The position numbers and the translations under genes were made by a program. Positions 24,801-29,167 of a stretch of 29,167 nucleotides of DNA are shown here, piece by piece. The notes under the pieces were generated by a model that searched no databases, was not told where the DNA came from, and was given only the letters and a program-made list of their open reading frames with translations. The number at the start of each line of letters is the position of its first letter. The first letter of the stretch is position 1. The stretch lies in assembly GCA_035551615.1 (NCBI GenBank), contig DASZNC010000154.1, positions 1 through 29,167 on the forward strand, written 5' to 3'. Source of the DNA: JAKCDU01 sp035551615. GTDB taxonomy: Bacteria; Actinomycetota; Acidimicrobiia; Acidimicrobiales; Palsa-688.

Positions 24801-24987
24801 GACCGACCGGATCGCCATCGAACTGAGTGACGGGCCGCCCATCGAGGAGGTGCTGGCCGCCCACTCGGACTGGATCGCCGAACAGGTGCTGGCCGTGTCC
24901 CTGACGGCGACCGACGGGCCACTCGAGGGCCCATCGGTGACTCTGGCCGACGGCATCGTCGTGACCATCCGGATCCGCCGCGCCTGA
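21847..24987 (+). CDS. ileS: Isoleucyl-tRNA synthetase, eukaryotic-like type
   Basis: 1046 residues. Class I motifs: GLPHYGHLLTG (HIGH variant HYGH, 62-65) and KMSKRLKNYPDP (603-614). YVFYDGPPFANG and RFGWDCHGLPAETE mark the active site and GTGVVHMAPGFGEDD the editing domain. DCWFESGSMPFAQVHYPFEN, the WYIRRSRDRFWG anticodon-binding region and a long C-terminal extension without the zinc-binding tail match the eukaryotic-like (type 2) IleS, the form usual in actinobacteria and often insensitive to mupirocin (not tested here). ATG 21847 is chosen because upstream in-frame codons encode no conserved residues and overlap the divergent gene's promoter region. The gene converges on a membrane-protein gene 13 bases away. 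Confidence 0.97.
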   Translation: MSPRGESPYPNVPASPKFPKIEEGVLAGWEADHTFEKSVDQRRGAPEYVFYDGPPFANGLPHYGHLLTGFVKDVVPRYRTMRGQLVERRFGWDCHGLPAETEAEKQLGVSGRGPIEKYGIARFNSFCQASVLRYTSEWERYVTRQARWVDFQNDYKTMDLPYMESVMWALKQLHDKGLMYEDYRVLPYCWECETPLSNSETRQDDAYRDRQDPAVTVAFELEDGLRLWVWTTTPWTLPSNLALAVGPDIEYAVYERDGERFALGAGLVAKYERELEGARPTGTIFGRDLVGRRYRPLFPYFADAGNAFVVLAGAFVSTEEGTGVVHMAPGFGEDDQIACAAAGIAIVCPVDSRTRFTSEVPDFEGLQVFEANQPVIRALRAAGSLVRQDSYVHSYPHCWRTDTPLVYRAVSSWFVKVTAIKDRLLECNQEIHWAPEHVRDGSFGKWLENARDWSISRNRFWGSPIPVWKSDDPDHPRIDVYGSLDELERDFGVRPADLHRPSIDQLTRPNPDDPTGRSTMRRVSDVLDCWFESGSMPFAQVHYPFENQEWFDSHFPGDFIVEYIGQTRGWFYTLHVLAVALFDRPAFSNCLAHGILLGDDSQKMSKRLKNYPDPDVMFEKHGADAMRWFLMSSPIMRGGDMIVDEKGIREAVRSALLPLWNAWYFFTLYANADGRQAVVGRTPDANVLDRYILASLSSVVTAVTTAMDDYDLSGACAAIEGFLDKLTNWYIRRSRDRFWGTAAGQEGDTQDAFDTLATVLDGLCRLAAPLLPILTESVWTGLTGAPSVHLAGWPAPSEFPADDALVETMDLVREVCSAAHSVRKANNLRARLPLSTLVVASPSAAALQDFAPLIADEVNVQAVVPSPDPSAYASARLEVVFKVAAPRLGQDVQSAARAAKAGDWSLLDGPDGPGTRARVGTVELEPGEFLMKVTANDERTTRPLPGNAGVVVLDIEVTPELAVEGRARDLVREIQQLRRSEDLAVTDRIAIELSDGPPIEEVLAAHSDWIAEQVLAVSLTATDGPLEGPSVTLADGIVVTIRIRRA

Positions 24988-24996
24988 GGCGCGGCG
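24976..24996. terminator. Hairpin between convergent ileS and membrane-protein gene
   Basis: CGCCGCGCC (24976-24984), loop TGA (the ileS stop codon), GGCGCGGCG (24988-24996): a perfect 9-bp GC stem. It could serve both strands. No T-run follows, so efficiency is unknown. Confidence 0.5.
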
Positions 24997-25000
24997 CCGC

Positions 25001-26074
25001 CTAGTCCGTCTTCTTGGTCGCCTTGGTGGCCCGCTTGGCCGGCGTCGCCTTGGCCACGGGGGAAGCCGTCTTGGCGCCGGTCGCCTTGGTCGCCGCCGCC
25101 TTGGCCGGGGCCGCCTTCTTGGCGCCGGCCGTCTTGGCCGTCGTGGCCTTCTCCGCCGCCGCCTTGGCCGTCGGCGCTTGGGCGGCGGGGGCTTTGGTGG
25201 CCGATGCCTTGGTTACCGCCTTGGTCGTCGCCTTGGCCGGGGCCGCCTTCTTGGCCGTCGTCGCCTTGGTCGTCGAGCGGGCCGCTCGCGGCGCCGGGGC
25301 ATCGGAGGCGGCGGCCGCCTTCCTGGTCGAGGTGCGGGTCCGGGCGGCCGGCGGCGGGATCACCTCGACCTCGACCTCCTCCTCGGCCACATCCTCCTCG
25401 TCGGCGATGCTCAGCGGCTCGTTGACCAGGGTGATCGGCGTCTCGGCGTACACCGGCACCGGCGGCGGCGTGTCCTCCCGGCGGCCGCCCCGTCCGAGGC
25501 GGTCGTCGATCCGGTCCAGGATGGTGCCGCGCGCCTTGCCGGCGACCTCCCGGTCACGGACCTCCTGGAGCTCATCGGGGTCGAGCTGGCTGAGCAACGG
25601 CAGGATCTCGGCGACGCGGAGATCGTCGTAATCCTCGATCGGGAAGATGACCTCATCGCCCCAGTCCTCGGAACTGTCGTCGGGCGCCCACGGATCCTCT
25701 TCGGCGCCGGCCGGGACGCGGGCGATGGCAACCACCTCGGACTCGTCCTCATCCTCCTCGTCGAACGCCGGGACCGGGGCGACGGCCGGCACCTGCCGGG
25801 TGCTCACCGTGTCTTCAGCCGGGATCGGCTCCTCGGCCGCGCTGTCGGCGTCGCTCATGTACGGCGAGGACGGCGCCGGCGCCCCGGCGATGGTCGCACC
25901 GGCGAGAGCCGTGCTCCGGCGCCGGGCCAGGCGGGCGAACACGAACAGAGCCAGCGCCGCCACGCCGGCACACAGCATCGAAACGTAGATGAACCCGAGG
26001 GCATCCTGAACGAAGCCGAGAATGAGCAGGACCGCGCTGGCCACAACCAAGGCCAGGGTCACAAGGAGGAGCAC
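25001..26074 (-). CDS. Two-helix membrane protein with histone-H1-like C-terminal tail
   Basis: 357 residues from GTG 26074 behind GGAAGGTG. Two hydrophobic segments (about 1-23 and 28-47) end in RLARRR, anchoring the rest in the cytoplasm. A long acidic, probably disordered region follows (DEEDEDESE, SSEDWGDEVIFPIEDYDD). Then comes a compact conserved-looking segment, RVAEILPLLSQLDPDELQEV followed by RDREVAGKARGTILDRID. From about residue 245 to the end is a 113-residue K/A/T/P-rich tail with repeated KAAPAK and TKA units, like histone H1 C-terminal domains and expected to bind DNA. No precise family is recognised. It could tether DNA to the membrane near the division site, given DivIVA next door, but this is inference. 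A 91-bp spacer without visible genes separates it from divIVA. Confidence 0.8.
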   Translation of the reverse strand: MLLLVTLALVVASAVLLILGFVQDALGFIYVSMLCAGVAALALFVFARLARRRSTALAGATIAGAPAPSSPYMSDADSAAEEPIPAEDTVSTRQVPAVAPVPAFDEEDEDESEVVAIARVPAGAEEDPWAPDDSSEDWGDEVIFPIEDYDDLRVAEILPLLSQLDPDELQEVRDREVAGKARGTILDRIDDRLGRGGRREDTPPPVPVYAETPITLVNEPLSIADEEDVAEEEVEVEVIPPPAARTRTSTRKAAAASDAPAPRAARSTTKATTAKKAAPAKATTKAVTKASATKAPAAQAPTAKAAAEKATTAKTAGAKKAAPAKAAATKATGAKTASPVAKATPAKRATKATKKTD

Positions 26075-26165
26075 AGCATCACCTTCCGGGTCGACAAGGA
26101 CTCAGGAACCCTAGTTGGCCCGAGTGCAGATACGGGATAACCCCCAGACGTTCCCACCGGCCAGA

Positions 26166-27035
26166 TCAGCGGCGGCGCCGGAGCCGCCCGCCGAACCGAC
26201 GCTCTTCGTCGTAGTCGCCGTCCGGATCGTCGAAGAAGTCGTCGAGCGCCTGCTGGTCGGGGTCCACGTCCGACGCCGCCAGGTCGATGGTCGGGCGGGC
26301 CTCCGGGTCAGCGTCCTCATCCGCCACGGCCAGAGCCCGGGCCGGCTTGACCGCCTCCTCGTGGTCCGGTCCGGGAGTCCACATCATGGTGTCAGGGCCG
26401 CTGTCAGCATGGCCGTTGGCCGGCTCCAGGTCGGCCACGCTGGGCGGGGCCGGGACGACGGAGCGGCGCGACGCGGCCTCGGCCGGGCGGGACTCGAGGG
26501 TCCGGGTGTTGGGCGCCGGCCACAGGACGCCGGCCCGCTCGACCACCGAGAGAGCCTCCGCCAGTGTCGAACGGAGGTGTTCCTTGTGCTCGTCGAGCCA
26601 CTGCTGGAGGGTGTCGACGTCCTGCTGCGCCTGTGTCCGGTTGGACTCGAGCCGGCCCAGTTCGGCCTTGCACTCGGCGATCGTCTCCTCGAGCGTGCGC
26701 CGGCCCCGATCCTCGGCTTCGGCCAGAATCGACTGGGCCTGCTGCTCGGCCGATGCCAGGATCCGCGATGCCTGCTCGCGGGCCTCCTGCACGGCCATGT
26801 CCGCCGTCCGTTGGGCCAGGACGAGTGTCTTGCGCAGCGTCTCGTCGGCCCCGCCCGACTCGGTCGCCGCCGACTCCGCCCGTTGCGCCCGCTCCACCGC
26901 TTGGCGCAGCCGGTCCTGCAGGACTTCGATGCCCGAGGCCACCTGCTCCAGGAACTGGTCCACGTCCTCGGGGTGGTAACCGCGCATCTTCTCGCGGAAC
27001 TCGACTTCTCGCAGCGTCTTCGGGGAGACCTCCAT
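26166..27035 (-). CDS. divIVA: DivIVA / Wag31 polar growth and division protein
   Basis: 289 residues from ATG 27035. The N-terminal lipid-binding domain is recognisable: SPKTLREVEFREKMRGYHPEDVDQFLE with following coiled coil. A second long coiled coil spans roughly 65-165 (EQQAQSILAEAEDRGRRTLEE). The C-terminal third is Pro/Asp/Glu-rich, ending in an acidic patch (DDFFDDPDGDYDEE) and GGRLRRRR. DivIVA assembles at curved membrane at poles and septa and, in actinobacteria, directs polar cell-wall synthesis. It is downstream of yggT with a 76-bp gap. Confidence 0.95.
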   Translation of the reverse strand: MEVSPKTLREVEFREKMRGYHPEDVDQFLEQVASGIEVLQDRLRQAVERAQRAESAATESGGADETLRKTLVLAQRTADMAVQEAREQASRILASAEQQAQSILAEAEDRGRRTLEETIAECKAELGRLESNRTQAQQDVDTLQQWLDEHKEHLRSTLAEALSVVERAGVLWPAPNTRTLESRPAEAASRRSVVPAPPSVADLEPANGHADSGPDTMMWTPGPDHEEAVKPARALAVADEDADPEARPTIDLAASDVDPDQQALDDFFDDPDGDYDEERRFGGRLRRRR

Positions 27036-27111
27036 GGCCCAACACTACTTCGGGGCCGTCGAACGCCTCCGGCATGGTGCGAACCGGCCATCACCGCCGG
27101 GCGGCGGCCGG

Positions 27112-27387
27112 TCAGATCGGGATGCGGGACAGGATCTGGGTGATGACGATCTGCACGACGATGAGGGCCACGATGAACGAGATGTCGATCATCCCGATCG
27201 GCGGGATCAGCCGGCGGAACGGGGCCAGCACCGGTTCGGTGATGGTGAAGATGAAGTGGCGGACCCCGTTGAACGGCGACATCGGGTCGTACGGGAACCA
27301 GCTGAGCAGCATGCGCACGATGAGGATGATGAAGTAGATCTCGCCCAGGTCGACGAGGACGTTGCCGGCACGGACGGCGGGGAACAC
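27112..27387 (-). CDS. yggT: YggT family membrane protein
   Basis: 91 residues, GTG start at 27387-27385. Two membrane segments: LGEIYFIILIVRMLLSWF and IDISFIVALIVVQIVITQIL. Between them is the conserved loop with VRHFIFTITEPVLAPFRRLIPP, the YggT signature. Usually found next to sepF in division clusters; linked to cell division, osmotic tolerance and chloroplast/cyanobacterial nucleoid partition in relatives. It lies 13 bases after the sepF stop with no visible Shine-Dalgarno, so translation may depend on sepF. Confidence 0.93.
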   Translation of the reverse strand: MFPAVRAGNVLVDLGEIYFIILIVRMLLSWFPYDPMSPFNGVRHFIFTITEPVLAPFRRLIPPIGMIDISFIVALIVVQIVITQILSRIPI

Positions 27388-27400
27388 AGAAGGCGGCGGT

Positions 27401-27907
27401 CTAGGACCGGTAGCCGCGTTCTTGGAGCCGTCGCTTCTCCTCGGCCGACACTTCGACGTTCGAAGGGGTGAGCAGGAAGACGTTGTCGGCGACCTTGTCC
27501 ATACTCCCCGACAGGGCGTAGGTGACGCCGCTGCAGAAGTCGATCATCCGGCGCGACAACTCGCGGTCGTTGGCCTGCAGGTTGACGATCACCGGCTGGC
27601 CGTTCTTGAACCGGTCGCCGATCTCCTGGGCGTCGGCGAAGCGGGACGGGGCGACCACGTGCACCTTGGCGCCGTGCATAGGCGTGATGGGGCGCACGAC
27701 GGCCGGGCGGGGGGTGACGGTCACGCCGTTCGACGGCTCGGGGGCCAGGTCCCGGGCCACCGGCCGGATGGCGACGGCCGGTTCCGGCTCGGCGTAGCGC
27801 CGCTGGGGGGTAGGAGCAGGCGCCGGCTCTTCGTAGTCATAGTCCTCGAACTCGTCATCGGTGAGGCCCAAATAGACCATCGCCTTCCGCAACATCCCTG
27901 AAGCCAT
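27401..27907 (-). CDS. sepF: Cell division protein SepF
   Basis: 168 residues from ATG 27907, which overlaps the yggS stop (TGATG). The N-terminal amphipathic membrane-binding helix is SGMLRKAMVYLGL; an acidic/Pro linker follows (DDEFEDYDYEEPAP). The C-terminal SepF domain (about 85-168) has KVHVVAPSRFADAQEIGDRF, PVIVNLQANDRELSRRMIDF, SGVTYALSG and VFLLTPSNVEVS. SepF anchors FtsZ to the membrane at the division site. An extended open frame upstream overlaps yggS and is not used. Confidence 0.96.
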   Translation of the reverse strand: MASGMLRKAMVYLGLTDDEFEDYDYEEPAPAPTPQRRYAEPEPAVAIRPVARDLAPEPSNGVTVTPRPAVVRPITPMHGAKVHVVAPSRFADAQEIGDRFKNGQPVIVNLQANDRELSRRMIDFCSGVTYALSGSMDKVADNVFLLTPSNVEVSAEEKRRLQERGYRS

Positions 27908-28608
27908 CAGATGCCTCCCGTCTCGAAGCCTATCGTCGCAGTGTTGTCGCGGCCCGGGCGGGCGCCGAACAGCACCCGGCCCAGCCGGAGGGTGGTCGCC
28001 CCTTCGGCTACTGCCATTTCGAAGTCGTCGCTCATCCCCATCGACAGCTCGGTTAGGTCGAGCTGTCGCGCCCGGTCGGCCAGCCATCGGAATACCTCCC
28101 GGCTGGCGTCACCGACCGGTACCGGCCCGACCGCCATGAGCCCGCTCAGGTGCAGTGGTCCGGACCGGATGTGGTCGACCAGCCCGGCCAGGTCATCCGG
28201 CCGGCACCCGGGCCGGCCCGGGTCGCCGGTGACGTTGACCTGGACCATGACCTCTGCGCCGGGAGCGGCGGCGGCGACCGCATCGGCCGCTGCGCTCCGG
28301 TCGATCCCGTGCCAGGCGGACACCTGGGGGGCCAGCCGGCCGACTTTGTTGCGCTGCACCGGTCCCAGGAAATGCCAGCGGGCTCCGGGTCCGGTGACCG
28401 GCGCTTTGGCCAGAAGCTCCTGGGCGTAGTTCTCCCCCAAATCGGCCAGTCCGGCGTGGCGGGCCGCCTCCACGGCGTCGGGTCCGAAGCCCTTCGTGAC
28501 GGCGATGATGCGGATGCCCTCGGGGTCCCCTCCGGCCGCCTCGATCCGCCGGCGCACGCCGGCCAACCGGGTCGGGACCACGTCGGCGCCGGCCACTACA
28601 ACCGCCAT
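27907..28608 (-). CDS. yggS: PLP homeostasis protein, YggS/PLPBP family
   Basis: 233 residues if started at ATG 28608, which has a GGTGG-like site and overlaps pgeF by 13 bases; ATG 28650 (247 residues) is an alternative. Alanine-racemase-like barrel without enzyme activity: IIAVTKGF with the PLP-binding Lys39, DLGENYAQELLAK, RWHFLGPVQRNK, LSMGMSDDFEMAVAEGATTLRLGRVLFG. It buffers pyridoxal phosphate and amino-acid pools. Standard neighbour of sepF in actinobacterial division clusters. Confidence 0.94.
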   Translation of the reverse strand: MAVVVAGADVVPTRLAGVRRRIEAAGGDPEGIRIIAVTKGFGPDAVEAARHAGLADLGENYAQELLAKAPVTGPGARWHFLGPVQRNKVGRLAPQVSAWHGIDRSAAADAVAAAAPGAEVMVQVNVTGDPGRPGCRPDDLAGLVDHIRSGPLHLSGLMAVGPVPVGDASREVFRWLADRARQLDLTELSMGMSDDFEMAVAEGATTLRLGRVLFGARPGRDNTATIGFETGGI

Positions 28609-29167
28609 GCCACCGTCGCCTGCCGGCGGGCCGTCTGACCGGTTCGCCATGACCACAACCCGTCCTGGCAACCCGTGCAGGCGCCCGATTCGCCGACCAG
28701 CTGGGCGCCGGCCGAGTGCAGCGAGGTGCGCACCCAGGCCGGCAGATCCAATGCCGGCCGACCGTCCCGGTCAGCGGCGGCCATCTGCCGGCCGTGGCGG
28801 TTCTTGATCTCCATCAGCTCGTCGGCCCCGAAGGTGTAGCAGCAGGGATGGATGCAGGGACCGACGACGGCTTCGACGCGCGTCGCCCCCAGGCGGCGCA
28901 TCCCCTGCACGGTCGCTTCGACCACGCCGGCCCGCAGACCCTTCCATCCGGCGTGGGCCACGGCGACGAGCCCCTCCGGGCTGGCGAAGGCGATAGGGGC
29001 GCAGTCGGCGGTGAGCACGGCCAGCGCGGCGCCCGGGCAGGTGGCGATCATGGCGTCGGCCGGCTCGCCGGTCGCCGCCCCCGGCTGGTCGACATTGACG
29101 ACCCGGGCCCCGTGCACCTGGCGCAACAGAGTCCACGGCAGGTCGACGACCGACTGGCGACGGCCGT
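28596..29167 (-). CDS. pgeF: Peptidoglycan editing factor / multicopper-like purine nucleoside phosphorylase, 5' end beyond window
   Basis: The frame is open to the right edge (190 codons visible including the stop), so the N-terminus is missing. Recognised by LRQVHGARVV, VLTADCAPIAFAS, VAVAHAGWKGLRAGVV and VGPCIHPCCYTFG, whose Cys/His residues form the metal site of the YfiH/PgeF (DUF152, laccase-domain) family. In relatives it removes or prevents mis-incorporated Ser in peptidoglycan precursors and shows purine nucleoside activity. It sits between ftsZ (expected outside the window) and yggS. The C-terminal ACTGCQDGLWSWR is the usual family end, with Ser of the consensus SWR retained. Confidence 0.93.
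   Translation of the reverse strand, partial: GRRQSVVDLPWTLLRQVHGARVVNVDQPGAATGEPADAMIATCPGAALAVLTADCAPIAFASPEGLVAVAHAGWKGLRAGVVEATVQGMRRLGATRVEAVVGPCIHPCCYTFGADELMEIKNRHGRQMAAADRDGRPALDLPAWVRTSLHSAGAQLVGESGACTGCQDGLWSWRTGQTARRQATVAWRL

Overview
The window is very GC-rich and fully gene-packed, and it looks like a chromosomal segment of an actinobacterium (Actinomycetota). The evidence is the gene order pgeF-yggS-sepF-yggT-divIVA beside ileS, a DksA/TraR-like gene, lspA, rluD and dnaE, which is the ftsZ-downstream neighbourhood known from actinobacteria. A bacterial proteasome activator (Bpa) and a eukaryotic-type IleS also fit. Gene content hints at a deep-branching class such as Acidimicrobiia, but the sequence alone cannot settle that.

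Layout. 1-4398 (minus): dnaE, cut by the left edge and carrying a complete 376-residue intein with a LAGLIDADG endonuclease in its PHP domain. 4399-5021: a gene-free stretch with a DnaA-box-like palindrome and a 163-nt imperfect inverted repeat. 5022-6667 (minus): bpa and an alkaline-phosphatase-superfamily gene, overlapping by one base. 6696-7142 (plus): an Rrf2 regulator. 7176-10423 (minus): a small lipoprotein whose 5' end lies against a 63-bp tandem repeat, then a large secreted phosphoesterase with a C-terminal membrane anchor. 10536-11030 (plus): another lipoprotein.

11040-19686: corrin-ring (vitamin B12) biosynthesis by the early-cobalt (anaerobic-type) route. CbiX is divergent (minus). 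The plus-strand operon is cbiA, RHH-cbiL fusion, cbiF, cbiD, cbiET, cbiG-cbiH fusion, ferredoxin, cbiC. From cbiL onward the genes are tightly packed, mostly overlapping by a few bases. Together they cover every step from sirohydrochlorin to cobyrinate a,c-diamide except cobalt-precorrin-6A reduction (CbiJ/CobK). A dicluster ferredoxin sits where a redox protein would be expected. The cluster lies between rluD and dnaE.

19672-21741 (minus): rluD, lspA and a DksA/TraR-type zinc-finger protein. 21847-24987 (plus): ileS. 25001-29167 (minus): a membrane protein with a histone-H1-like tail, divIVA, yggT, sepF, yggS and pgeF (cut by the right edge).

The most unusual points are: a ribbon-helix-helix DNA-binding domain fused to the CbiL methyltransferase, with a 12-bp-period direct repeat just upstream of its start codon; the intein in DnaE; the large ungapped inverted repeat upstream of dnaE; the ferredoxin replacing a reductase in the cobalamin operon; and a recurrent promoter geometry (TAnnnT hexamer, exactly 6 nt, start codon) at four genes, which suggests leaderless mRNAs.
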